From contig JAEZUI010000219.1 in the NCBI GenBank assembly GCA_023421115.1, forward strand, positions 1 through 24,983: DNA of 24,983 bases. The letters run 5' to 3'. The notes below the pieces were generated by a model. The model was given only the letters and a program-made list of their open reading frames with translations. It searched no databases and was not told the origin of the DNA. Shown here in pieces: positions 1 to 7,990 of the stretch. The stretch's first letter is position 1, and the number at the start of each line of letters is the position of its first letter. Made by a program: the position numbers and the translations under genes. Source of the stretch: Bacillota bacterium (GTDB lineage: Bacteria > Bacillota > Clostridia > Acetivibrionales > Acetivibrionaceae).

Positions 1-563
1 CCATGTATCCCAACTTCATAGTTTTCAGTTATAAAATCAATGAATTTATTACGTATTTCTTCATCATAACGATTTTTATGATTACGGCCTTTACCAATCA
101 GTAAATTAAACTCTTTTGGAATTTCAATAGCATTATTTCCAAAATAATAAAACTGTGTCGCAACTAAAACTCTATCTGTTTGAGTATCGCGATTTAAGTT
201 CACATAGTTAATGCTCCCATCTGCCATACTATGGTGTGAAAGTTCTTGTGACCATTTTCCCTCAACATGATGGTAGATATTATCTCCATACATACATGAC
301 ATAGATCGATTAAATACTGGTTTCTTTTTTATAAAACGAGTATCACTCCAATATATATCAAATGATAAAATTTCGCCAACTTTCATTAATACAACTAATT
401 TTTTATGTACATTTGTCCCTGAAGCTCCATACGCTGCAATCCAGTCTCCTAATTGAGCACTCTTTCTAATTCGTGGCTTACAAGTGGCTAATGTGCAATA
501 TCCATAATATGGATTTGGTGCGAATCCATAATCTCTTGGAATAACATAAGAATAATATTTCAT
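1..563 (-). CDS. Nmad2-domain protein (nucleotide modification associated domain 2), partial
   Basis: The frame opens with ATG at 563 and is still open at the left edge of the window, so only the first 187 codons are seen. The protein begins MKYYSYVIPRDYGFAPNPYY, followed by a CTLATCKPRIRKSAQLGDW stretch. This is the N-terminal signature I associate with Nmad2, a domain predicted from genome context to act with systems that modify or recognise modified nucleotides. No enzymatic activity can be read from the sequence. A GAGGGG ribosome-binding site sits just before the start, and the upstream TIR-like gene ends only 10 bases away, so the two are almost certainly one transcript. The pairing suggests a conflict-system role in which Nmad2 could be the sensor or modifier and TIR the effector. 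That role is inference; the family call is moderately firm. Confidence 0.7.
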   Translation of the reverse strand, partial: MKYYSYVIPRDYGFAPNPYYGYCTLATCKPRIRKSAQLGDWIAAYGASGTNVHKKLVVLMKVGEILSFDIYWSDTRFIKKKPVFNRSMSCMYGDNIYHHVEGKWSQELSHHSMADGSINYVNLNRDTQTDRVLVATQFYYFGNNAIEIPKEFNLLIGKGRNHKNRYDEEIRNKFIDFITENYEVGIH

Positions 564-573
564 ACTGCCCCCC

Positions 574-1056
574 TCAACACTGATATCTTGGCAAATCCAT
601 AGGATTGCTATTTCTTGGAGTTCCATCTGGATTTTCCCATTCTAAGTCTTCTCCATTTATCGCATCTACAATTTTCTTTCCATTCCAGCCGACTAAGTTA
701 TTTCCATGCTCTATTAATTCCGATGGAATATCTTCCTCTTTTGCCCCTTGCAAATAAACTCCCACAATCCTTTTTCCCATTTCAGCCGCCGTCTTTATCT
801 CCCAATTTACATAATCACTATCAGCAGTCTCTTTACCAATTAAAACTACTACCGTTCCTGCCCAGTTCATTTGTGGTTTTATTAATTCTTGCTTAATATA
901 CTGTTCATTAGTTGCATTATTTTTTAATTTGTTTTCATAAATTGAGCTATCTCGCATATCTATTCCATGATTACCTATCAATTTCTTAAACGACTCAATT
1001 TTATCTGCATCATTATGTTGATGTGACACAAATATATTTTTGATTTCATCTTCCAT
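574..1056 (-). CDS. TIR-like (Thoeris ThsB/DUF1863-type) domain protein
   Basis: A 160-residue soluble protein. It opens with a beta strand and loop, NIFVSHQHNDADK (residues 7-19), typical of TIR-like folds. A central strand GTVVVLIGKETADSDYVNWE (about residues 67-86) is followed by an amphipathic helix and the strand RIVGVYLQGA. The VLIG..T..S..V.WE pattern matches the DUF1863/Thoeris ThsB group, and the Glu in the WEI motif is in the place of the TIR catalytic glutamate. TIR proteins of this kind cleave NAD or make NAD-derived signal molecules during phage infection, but whether this one does is not shown. No ThsA-like partner is visible; the next gene downstream encodes an Nmad2 protein. 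The start is supported by an AGGAGGGG ribosome-binding site. Confidence 0.75.
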   Translation of the reverse strand: MEDEIKNIFVSHQHNDADKIESFKKLIGNHGIDMRDSSIYENKLKNNATNEQYIKQELIKPQMNWAGTVVVLIGKETADSDYVNWEIKTAAEMGKRIVGVYLQGAKEEDIPSELIEHGNNLVGWNGKKIVDAINGEDLEWENPDGTPRNSNPMDLPRYQC

Positions 1057-1153
1057 TTTTACCCCTCCTATAACTATATACTTTGCCTCAACAACGTCAC
1101 CTTAAATACCATAATTTATGTAATTTAAAATCTTAATAAATCTAAAGTGCGCA

Positions 1154-1192
1154 AAAGCCAACGCTAAAGAACTAGTCTCTAGTGTTGGCTTT
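1154..1192 (-). terminator. Hairpin terminator after ydbC
   Basis: Thirteen-base arms (1154-1166 and 1180-1192) pair fully apart from one G-T position around a 13-base loop. The arms end in AAA/TTT, so it can act in either direction. It lies 3 bases past the ydbC stop on the minus strand and separates ydbC from the TIR-Nmad2 pair. Confidence 0.7.
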
Positions 1193-1195
1193 CAC

Positions 1196-1414
1196 TTAAA
1201 TAATTGTATTTAAAATCTCCTTTAACTTCAAAACTTCCTCTTTCGTCAAAGTTGTGCCTTTTCCCATCTTCTCATGTTCTGGTGCCCAGTCACGAATATC
1301 GTACTTAGGAGCTCCAGCATTCCAGCTTATCAGATTAAGCTCTTTTCTCCACCCCTTAGCATTCTCAGATAGTACACCGATTTCTTCTACAATTTCATAC
1401 TTTATGTCTGCCAT
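1196..1414 (-). CDS. ydbC: YdbC-family PC4-like nucleic-acid-binding protein
   Basis: A 72-residue protein beginning MADIKYEIVEEIGVLSE, with a central WRKELNLISWNAGAPKYDIRD-like core and an ending rich in TLTKEE and leucines. This is the characteristic sequence of the YdbC family, single-domain relatives of the PC4 transcription coactivator that bind single-stranded DNA as dimers. The length is normal for the family. I place the start at 1414 rather than at the more upstream ATG (1435) because GAGG lies at the right distance and the family starts with MADIKYEI. It is monocistronic, with a hairpin terminator directly after it. It may be a chromosomal or element-borne housekeeping-type gene; both locations are seen for the family. 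Confidence 0.85.
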   Translation of the reverse strand: MADIKYEIVEEIGVLSENAKGWRKELNLISWNAGAPKYDIRDWAPEHEKMGKGTTLTKEEVLKLKEILNTII

Positions 1415-1886
1415 ACTATTTAACCTCATTCTCACACATCAGTTTCGTTTGTACCATTACGATTTCTACTGCTTTTTCCTACATATCAGATTGATAATCG
1501 TATTCCCTAAGTAGTCGTTTTACGACCATTTTCACCTTTGGCTACAAGCTTTCACGAATTGCTCAGTCTACTGTATCACCACCTTTAAATGCAGCTGTTA
1601 AGTATTTTGCAATCTGCTTTAAGAAAACTTCTTTAATTGCACAAGAATTTTCTTGGAAAATCTTTTAATCGTGCCTTCATTTACGTTCCATTAGTTTTAC
1701 TGCCAGAATCATCTACATCATCCCTTTACTTATTCTGAGAATTCATCAGAAAGTATTGCAAAGGCTTGTTCAATCCTACTTCGTATAAAATATCAATTAA
1801 TTTATTTGAAGATAATTTATTATCAATTTCCATTATAAACCATTATTATGTTATTTTCAAACCATTATTACAATTTTCTACAGTAA
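1415..1886. other. Decayed sequence, no intact gene
   Basis: No long frame survives on either strand. On the minus strand, short protein-like pieces appear in different frames: a 35-codon frame at 1726-1833 starting MEIDNKLSSNKLIDILYE, an EQAFAILSDEFSE piece overlapping it in another frame, and a YDYQSDM piece near 1490. Stops and frame changes between them suggest a degraded gene that I cannot identify. Confidence 0.4.
1837..1870. repeat. 12-bp direct repeat
   Basis: AAACCATTATTA occurs at 1837-1848 and again at 1859-1870, with starts 22 bases apart, about two helical turns. It could be a tandem binding site, but in AT-rich DNA chance is also possible. Confidence 0.4.
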
Positions 1887-1920
1887 GACGCACCCATTAA
1901 CAAAAGCAAATGAGTGCGTC
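1887..1920 (-). terminator. Hairpin after the rumA-like 3' end
   Basis: Twelve-base arms (GACGCACCCATT and AATGAGTGCGTC) pair with one mismatch around a 10-base loop. It lies 20 bases past the stop of the HVETCC frame on the minus strand. There is no strong T-run, so efficiency is uncertain. Confidence 0.5.
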
Positions 1921-1940
1921 CTTCCAGTCCTATTCAATTC

Positions 1941-2054
1941 TTATTTCACTTTATATAGCAGACAGCACGTCTCCACATGCCTTGTGGCGGTGATAATGAT
2001 GTCATAGGAAGCTAGTAGCCCCTTGGCAGTAGGGTATCTGAAGCCAAATATCAT
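1941..2054 (-). pseudogene. Possible rumA/rlmD 3' end and candidate attachment site
   Basis: On the minus strand a 37-codon frame (ATG at 2054, stop at 1941-1943) ends ITATRHVETCCLLYKVK. The HVET-V/C-LL pattern near a C-terminus (coding bases 1968-1979 for HVET) is the conserved end of RumA/RlmD-family 23S rRNA (uracil-5-)-methyltransferases, whose usual form is HVETVVLLS. Several ICEs with serine recombinases are known to insert into the 3' part of rumA and leave such a gene end at one junction. The remaining 20 or so codons, the hairpin that follows, and a mobile element on the right fit an element junction. Codons before HVET look protein-like but do not clearly match RumA, as expected if they come from the element end. 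Only a short match supports this call. Confidence 0.45.
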
Positions 2055-3237
2055 TTACACCATTTTGCTATTTTGGATTGATGTTTCTCTAACTTTGAAA
2101 TAATTTCTAATATGGTTTGAGTGATACTCTTACTATAATTATAAAAATCCTGAAGATTATCACTCTTTACTTCTACAAAGTTATCTTCTAATTTATTTGC
2201 TTTCTCATATAATTCACTTATAGAAATATATAAGTCGCTATCACTTAATAAAACTAATTCTGCGCTATTGTCATCCCATTTTTGGCTAGTCATATTAAAT
2301 TCATATTTTTCGATAAAGCTATCTGTAGCAACTAGCTTATAATACTTTTCACACATATCATACAATTGTTTTTCAAAACCCTCATATTTTTCAAAACCCT
2401 TATAATACAAATCAAAAGTATCTTGATCAAATTGACCATCTTGGATAACATCTGAACTTATCTTAAACAGAACTAACTTTTATACAAAAGAGCTACATCT
2501 GATTTGTCTTTGTTTTTTTTCATATTAAAATCTTTTATGCCGTTATAAATATATTTTAATATTTCAAAATTTTCTTCTGTCATATCGCTTTTTTCAAATA
2601 AGTTCTCAAATGAGTGTCGCTCTATGAAGGATTGTATATGTATGAATTCTTTATAAATATCTCTTTCTTGATTCTTTTCATACTCGATTATATATTGTTC
2701 TCTCTCATCTTTTAATTTTAAAACTGTATTTATTTGTTTTGCTTCCAGATATTCATCTTCATAAAATTTAAGTTCTTCAGTTTCAATTGTAGAATCGATA
2801 CTTTCTATCTTCTGTGCCAAAATGTACAAACAGTTTGGCTTTTCAAATAGCTTATCATTATCGAAGTAGAAATACTCAGTTTTAACTTTTTCCAGCTTGT
2901 TTAGCACTTCAACTAATAATTCTTTACAAAAAACCAGCGGGAACTCTAACTCTTTTTTCAATATAGCCTTTTCTTCATATTTAGATGTAAAGTTAAGTAT
3001 AGAGTCATTATTTTTCAATAATTCTTTTTTCACAAGCTCAATCTGTATAAATAACCTATTATATTCTTTTCGTCTGGTTGCTCTTTCAGCCAGTGCATAG
3101 GATATCCATGCTGCTAGAATTGGAACTACAACTCCAACTAGCAATTCTGTAAGCGGAAGCTTATCTATAAAATCTAAGAATGTGCTAAACCAATTAGCTT
3201 CTGCAGGAGTGGCAGTTTGTAAAACAACAATGTACAC
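2051..3237 (-). pseudogene. Membrane-anchored protein of unknown function, apparently frameshifted
   Basis: The first part (2473-3237, 254 residues) starts with GTG at 3237, chosen because GAGGAG from the end of the preceding gene lies just upstream and the GTG follows that gene's stop by one base. Near the N-terminus is one hydrophobic segment, LTELLVGVVVPILAAW, followed by basic residues (ERATRRKEY), which suggests a single membrane anchor with a long cytoplasmic helical, lysine- and glutamate-rich domain. The frame stops after LLYKS. A second frame (about 2051-2470) continues directly after a -1 shift in the run TATAAAAG, giving LLYKKLVLFKISSD and so on for about 140 residues. That second piece has no ATG or ribosome-binding site. 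The simplest reading is one gene broken by a one-base change; a programmed shift or two separate genes are less likely. I do not recognise the family. Confidence 0.5.
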
Positions 3238-3238
3238 T

Positions 3239-4264
3239 TTACTCCTCCTCTTGCAGATGTTTTTCGGTTTCCAATAATTCTTGCTCTTTTGCAAGTTCTC
3301 GTTTCAGTTCATCCTCTGTCGGCATATATAACTTATATTTTGATGCAAATATTTGATTGTTATCTTCCGGCAAGGTATATTTAACAACTGAGTCACTTTT
3401 GTCAGCGCAGAGAACAATACCAATAGGGAGGTTATCACCCTCATTCATTAGTTCTCTTGTGTAGTAATTTACATACATCTGCATTTGACCAATGTCTTGA
3501 TGTGTCAGCTTACCGATTTTTAAATCAATAATGACAAAGCATTTCAAAATATAATTATAAAAAACAAGGTCAATATAATAATGCTCTCCATCAAAGGTAA
3601 TATGTTGTTGTCTCGACACAAATGAAAATCCACGTCCAAGCTCCAATAAAAATTTTTGTAAATGATCAATTAAACCTTGCTCAATATCTTTTTCATAAAG
3701 ATTAGGTGTTTGATCTAATCCTAAAAATTCAAGTACATATGGATCTCGAATAATATCTTTGGCATCAATGCCTTTTTACAATGTTTGAATTTCATTTCGT
3801 ACGCTTTCTTTGTCTTGGCTAGATAACAATCTCTGATAGTAAAAGCTATTTATTTGTCGCTCAAGCTGTCTTGTACTCCAATTTGATTTTGCACATTCTT
3901 CTAAATAAAACATTCGAGCTGCGTCATTTTCAACCTTTAAAAGCATTCTATAATGTGTCCAACTCAATTGGTCACGCAGTGCGTGACGTTTTGGAAAAGC
4001 ATTATAAAATTGACGCATATATTTTAAATTGGAAACAGTATATCCTTTGCCAAATTCCGCAGTCAATTTTTCAGATAAAAATTTCAATAAACCTTTTCCA
4101 TACTCTGCACGTTCATTTTCACCTTGTGCTTCATATATCTGTTTACCAATGTTCCAATAAGTTTCTACCATTACAAAGTTAACAGTAGAATATACTTTCT
4201 GCTGTGCTTCCGTCACTGTATGCCGAATGTTTTCATAAATATTATTTTCAGAAAGATAATTCAT
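3239..4264 (-). pseudogene. DUF1016 (YhcG-type) nuclease, interrupted by one in-frame stop
   Basis: The N-terminal part (162 residues from the ATG at 4264, with AAGGAGGA upstream) is the DUF1016 N-terminal helical domain: a VETYWNIGKQI motif, YGKGLLKFLSEKLT, and SNLKYMRQFY. A TAA at 3776-3778 interrupts it after EIQTL. The same frame then runs on without shift as KGIDAKDIIRDPYVLEFLGL through the C-terminal PD-(D/E)xK nuclease domain (IDLVFY then IIDLKIG, supplying the Asp and the DxK), to the stop at 3239. Joined, the length is about 341 residues, usual for the family. DUF1016 proteins are nucleases often found in defence islands or beside type I RM genes. It is 10 bases downstream of the ABC ATPase gene, so it shares the operon. 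As it stands only two fragments would be made. Confidence 0.85.
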
Positions 4265-4274
4265 ATAGTCCTCC

Positions 4275-6140
4275 TTAGTTAGGAATAAATCCAGTACGAT
4301 TTATTTCAGGATTTCCAGTGAAGTGATGATAGGTAATTCCAGCCAAATCACTAGGTGGTATTTCATTATCAAAGACAATAATTTGACAGTTATTAGATTC
4401 TTCCGCTAAGTTATAAAAAAATGAGTCTTTTACGCTTTTACTTACTTCTTCATTCTTCAAATTCTTCTTTCTATCCTTTTCTTTATATGTAGTTAATGGA
4501 GAGTCCAAAACAACAAATCCAGGATGTGAAAGATCTCGCTCTATACAGTATTTCATAACAGATATAATAAATGCAGAGTTTATAATTGCTCGAGCTCCTT
4601 TACCATATGATGCCTTAGTTTTATTGCAAACAACGACATCATTTGACTTATTTTCAAAAATAACATTTTGTATATTATCTTTTGGTATAAAACTCCAGTT
4701 CTCAAGAAACCCTTGTACTAATTTGCAAAATTCCTGCATTAATTCATCTGTTAATTTTTTAATTTCAACTTTGTTGGCGTCAGCTTTAGTATTTTCAATT
4801 CGCTCAGAAAGTTCATTGATACGAACATTGGTATCAAATAATTTCTTTTTATTTCTCTGGATTTCAATTGCTTTATCTCTTACTTTTAAATAATCTTCAT
4901 ATTCTAATAATGTCTTAGATATGCTATTGGCTTGTTCTTCTAACAAACTATCAATATATTCGATATTTAGCTTTTCTTTATCTATAGCTTTACCAAATTC
5001 AGATAAATCATTTTCAAAATCTTCTATTGTTTCCTGTAAATCGGACAAATGAGCTTTGAGTTTGAGCTTTTCCTTATCAATTGCAATAAAATAAATTTCT
5101 TTGTTAACATTAGTTTCTTCACTTCGCATTGGAGTATTACATATTGGACATTTTATATCGGCTAGCTGTCCTGTAAAATCATGCGACTGCTCAATAAATT
5201 CCAGCCTTTCAATATCTGATTGATAATTTTTCTTAAGTAATTTAAACTTTAATAAATTGTCTGTTATTCTGGATTTTTCATTTGTCAAAGAATTAAGTTT
5301 ATCTACTGAATGATTACGCTTTTCTTCTTGTTTTTCAACCTCTAATTTCTGTTCCTTGATTAAAGACTCTAAACCAGTAATTCTTTCATTTATTTCATCA
5401 AAATTATATCCTTGAACAAGGTTCTCCATATCAGCCGTTTCGATTCTCAAATCATTGCAAATAAGTGATAATTCTTCTATTGCTCCTTTCAGGTGGGCTT
5501 TTTTCACTTCTGCACTTTCGGATTTAACATATTTTTGATAATCAAAACCTGATAAAACGGTAAAAAGCGTTGCTACTTCTTTGGGCGAATTTTTATCACG
5601 TCTTGAATCACTCATAAAAATAGGGGAACTCTTTTGTACAATACGTGTCTCATTCATCATCATCAGATACGCAAATTTTCTAAAGGTAAAAGCTTCTGTT
5701 TCACCATTCGATGGTTTCTTTAGAACATTTTTGTAAGAACAATTGCATAAGTTCATCAATTTAGAGGACAAACTGTTTTTTGCTTTCGAGTCACTTGAAA
5801 GAACGCTATACTCTGCATCAATAACATGTTCTGCATCAGAATAAATATAATATATATTTGTTTTTTCACTTGTTCTAAAACTTCTTTTTAAGGTAATTAT
5901 TTGCTGTGATATTTTCTCTAAAATCTCTAATAAAACACTATCATATCCTACTGCTTCATTTGGTATTTCTGGAATATCCGTTGATCCTAGAATATAGTTT
6001 ATACATTCATATGCAAATGATTTACCTGTATCGGAGGCTCCTGCCACAACATTCAAGCCTGCTTCAAAAGTCAATATAGCATCTTGTTTTCCTGCTCCCT
6101 GCAATATCAACTTTTTTATTTCAATTCCATAGCTATTCAT
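4275..6140 (-). CDS. ABC-3C system ATPase (Rad50/SMC-like, zinc-hook)
   Basis: A 621-residue SMC/Rad50-type ATPase. The Walker A motif is GASDTGKS at residues 34-41. Long coiled-coil segments occupy about 205-310 and 355-465. A zinc-hook-like CPIC lies at 331-334 between them. The ABC signature region is near SYGKGARAII (511-520) and Walker B is FVVLDSP (542-548). The frame overlaps the preceding middle-component gene by 8 bases, so translation is probably coupled. In ABC three-component systems (ABC-3C), a class predicted from genome analysis to be defence systems, such an ATPase works with a small middle component and a C-terminal-domain protein carrying an effector. All three are adjacent here. 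The ATPase likely undergoes ATP-driven dimerisation on DNA and controls the nuclease partner; that mechanism is inference. Confidence 0.85.
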   Translation of the reverse strand: MNSYGIEIKKLILQGAGKQDAILTFEAGLNVVAGASDTGKSFAYECINYILGSTDIPEIPNEAVGYDSVLLEILEKISQQIITLKRSFRTSEKTNIYYIYSDAEHVIDAEYSVLSSDSKAKNSLSSKLMNLCNCSYKNVLKKPSNGETEAFTFRKFAYLMMMNETRIVQKSSPIFMSDSRRDKNSPKEVATLFTVLSGFDYQKYVKSESAEVKKAHLKGAIEELSLICNDLRIETADMENLVQGYNFDEINERITGLESLIKEQKLEVEKQEEKRNHSVDKLNSLTNEKSRITDNLLKFKLLKKNYQSDIERLEFIEQSHDFTGQLADIKCPICNTPMRSEETNVNKEIYFIAIDKEKLKLKAHLSDLQETIEDFENDLSEFGKAIDKEKLNIEYIDSLLEEQANSISKTLLEYEDYLKVRDKAIEIQRNKKKLFDTNVRINELSERIENTKADANKVEIKKLTDELMQEFCKLVQGFLENWSFIPKDNIQNVIFENKSNDVVVCNKTKASYGKGARAIINSAFIISVMKYCIERDLSHPGFVVLDSPLTTYKEKDRKKNLKNEEVSKSVKDSFFYNLAEESNNCQIIVFDNEIPPSDLAGITYHHFTGNPEINRTGFIPN

Positions 6141-6627
6141 TTACATCACCTCCAGCATAAATATCTTTTTCAAATTCTCCAACCCAAGATCCAATATTTT
6201 TATTAATATACTTATAGATTTGATTATCCGAATAGTTGGAAAATTTCTCATCCACTGATTTGATATTTTTCTTTAATTGATCAACATATCCATTTTGAAA
6301 TAAATCAATAAAAGAAGTAGTGAATTGGTTTTTTTGATAGTAAATTCCAGTTTTTGAGTATTTGATGCTAATTAACCCTTTTGCGATCATAAGATTTAAG
6401 CCTTTGTTTACCAAAACTCTCCGAACGGCAATTTCTGAAGAGTGATTTGGGTTATCTGGATGTAAACTTTCATATTCTTCATCTATATCATTTAAGTGTA
6501 AGGCAAAATAATCATAATACATAATTCTTTGTGAACTCATTTTCTTTCCACATACATCCAAAATAAAAAGAGTTCTCACGCCAATTTCTTCAGGTGAGTT
6601 AAATATTTTAATCTTCACTTTCGTCAT
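6133..6627 (-). CDS. ABC-3C system middle component
   Basis: A 164-residue soluble protein with no catalytic motif. The N-terminal half (RTLFILD, MSSQRIMYYDYFALH) and a following helix-turn-helix-like stretch (RRVLVNKGLNLMIAKGLISI) look like a winged-helix fold, and an aromatic C-terminal part follows (TTSFIDLFQNGYVDQLK). This is the pattern of the small middle-component proteins encoded between the effector and the ATPase in ABC-3C systems. It overlaps the upstream effector gene by 20 bases and the downstream ATPase gene by 8, a tight arrangement typical of a complex made in fixed proportion. The call rests as much on position as on sequence, and I cannot assign which middle-component subfamily it is. 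Confidence 0.7.
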   Translation of the reverse strand: MTKVKIKIFNSPEEIGVRTLFILDVCGKKMSSQRIMYYDYFALHLNDIDEEYESLHPDNPNHSSEIAVRRVLVNKGLNLMIAKGLISIKYSKTGIYYQKNQFTTSFIDLFQNGYVDQLKKNIKSVDEKFSNYSDNQIYKYINKNIGSWVGEFEKDIYAGGDVNE

Positions 6628-7702
6628 CTATCCAACTCATCTCCCCATCATTTACTAAGTCGTGACATATCCCACTTTTTTCTAAAATACTAACATCTCC
6701 TAGTTCTACTGTCTTAATTGGGAGAACCTGAGATCTTGCGACTGTATCATCTACTCGCTTCAAATCATCATCATAATCTGCTTCACATACAGTAATCACT
6801 CCATGATACACCTGATTTTTCAAATCATCATAAACATCATCATTTATTAATTCATCTCTCGTAAACCGCTCTAATGCCCGTGCGTTATGAAAACATTCTC
6901 GTTGTCGTTTAAAATGATTATGTAATTTTTTCTTTTGTTTAAGGCTTTCAACATCCTTAATCTCCACATTTTCATGATTTGAATATACCTGTAATAATTG
7001 GTGAACATATTCCATTTTTATTTCTTCGGTACCTAGTACTTCTTTTGGTTTTTTCACTCGTGGTCGTTGCTTTAGTCCACCACCAAAGTGATATTTGTAC
7101 CAACTAGTTTTTGCAAACTGCTCCAGCAACGTTTGGGGCGAAATCTCCGACACAATGCTGAAATCAAATTCCATGATATATTCTTTCAACTCATCTGATA
7201 ACAAGAGTCCATCTGATAAGATTTTTTTCTTGGGTTTACAATCTTTGTCCCAGTCCTTAATCAAACGTTGGTTTATTGTTTTAGGATGCTCAATTAACTC
7301 CCTCAAGTCTTGTCCAATACCATTGCTTGCCACAATAAAATATTTTCTCGGCTTATTATACTTACCAATCATTGTGTAATAACAAAGCTTTCCAAATTCA
7401 GACATGTATACTGAAGGTGATAATGGATCTTTATATCGTTTACACTGAAAGATATCAAATCTTTGCAAGTCATCATCAAGATAGGCTACAATGTCTCTGC
7501 CAGAGTCTTTTGAGCCTCCAATTTGAGCTACATTTTTATAATGCTCAAATTTAGTTAGGTATCCTGATGCCCATTCACAGGCAATATCTTCAAATTCTCC
7601 AGATTCAATAGTTCTCAAACGAACTATTGAATCAATTGTTGAATCAAAAATTCTACTTATATCTTTAGGAGTTTCATTAACTGGCAATGGAATAATATTC
7701 AT
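6608..7702 (-). CDS. ABC-3C effector: Mrr-like restriction endonuclease with ABC-3C C-terminal domain
   Basis: The start is placed at 7702, giving 364 residues, because GGGGGTG lies upstream and this start avoids overlap with the preceding gene. The N-terminal 130 residues form an Mrr-type PD-(D/E)xK nuclease: FEDIACEW with a conserved Glu, GGSKDSGRDIVAY with Asp70, and FDIFQCKRY with the Q86-x-K88 pair, followed by YFIVASNG. The remainder, beginning around TSWYKYHFGGG and ending in an acidic tail, matches the position of the C-terminal module that links effectors to the ABC ATPase. The likely role is DNA cleavage triggered by the ATPase and middle component. It lies 13 bases after the DUF1413 gene and overlaps the middle-component gene by 20 bases. 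The nuclease fold is well supported; the system assignment comes from the gene order. Confidence 0.8.
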   Translation of the reverse strand: MNIIPLPVNETPKDISRIFDSTIDSIVRLRTIESGEFEDIACEWASGYLTKFEHYKNVAQIGGSKDSGRDIVAYLDDDLQRFDIFQCKRYKDPLSPSVYMSEFGKLCYYTMIGKYNKPRKYFIVASNGIGQDLRELIEHPKTINQRLIKDWDKDCKPKKKILSDGLLLSDELKEYIMEFDFSIVSEISPQTLLEQFAKTSWYKYHFGGGLKQRPRVKKPKEVLGTEEIKMEYVHQLLQVYSNHENVEIKDVESLKQKKKLHNHFKRQRECFHNARALERFTRDELINDDVYDDLKNQVYHGVITVCEADYDDDLKRVDDTVARSQVLPIKTVELGDVSILEKSGICHDLVNDGEMSWIDDESED

Positions 7703-7715
7703 GTAAAAACACCCC

Positions 7716-7970
7716 CTAACTATTTTGAATCTGGTCAGCAATTTTTCTGTATTTTTGCTGCCCAGACGAGGTTTTTTCTATAGGAGTTATTCCATTATCT
7801 GTTGTTTTCGTATAATTAAGAAATAGTGTACCAAGTAGAAGCCTATCACTTCTTGAAATTCTATTCCATTCATATCCTTTAAATAAATCTCTTACCAAGA
7901 AAATTTCTTCAAAGTTCAACTTTTCTATTTCAGTTTTTGCAATTTCTAATAACTCATTAACATTCGGCAT
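7716..7970 (-). CDS. DUF1413-family small protein, first gene of the ABC-3C operon
   Basis: An 84-residue protein starting MPNVNELLEIAKTEIEKLN, with GGAGG eight bases before the ATG at 7970. A more upstream ATG at 8054 lies inside or before the promoter and has no ribosome-binding site, so I reject it. The segment FLVRDLFKGYEWNRIS, followed by SDRLLLGTLFLNY and an ending QQKYRKI, matches DUF1413, a family of small proteins with unknown biochemical role that look like compact DNA-binding or adaptor folds. It is 13 bases upstream of the nuclease gene and is the first gene behind the promoter at 8020-8048. It may be an operon regulator or an extra component of the system; neither is shown. Confidence 0.75.
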   Translation of the reverse strand: MPNVNELLEIAKTEIEKLNFEEIFLVRDLFKGYEWNRISRSDRLLLGTLFLNYTKTTDNGITPIEKTSSGQQKYRKIADQIQNS

Positions 7971-7990
7971 ATGTGTACCTCCAAAACGGA

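Noticed and set aside
1726..1833. 35-codon frame starting MEIDNKLSS as a possible small gene
   Set aside because: No ribosome-binding site, and an alternative protein-like piece runs in a different frame of the same bases, so decay is more likely than a real small gene.
3776..3778. Read-through or recoding at the stop in DUF1016
   Set aside because: The codon is TAA, which is not used for selenocysteine or pyrrolysine, and no downstream structure was evident. A plain nonsense change is simpler.
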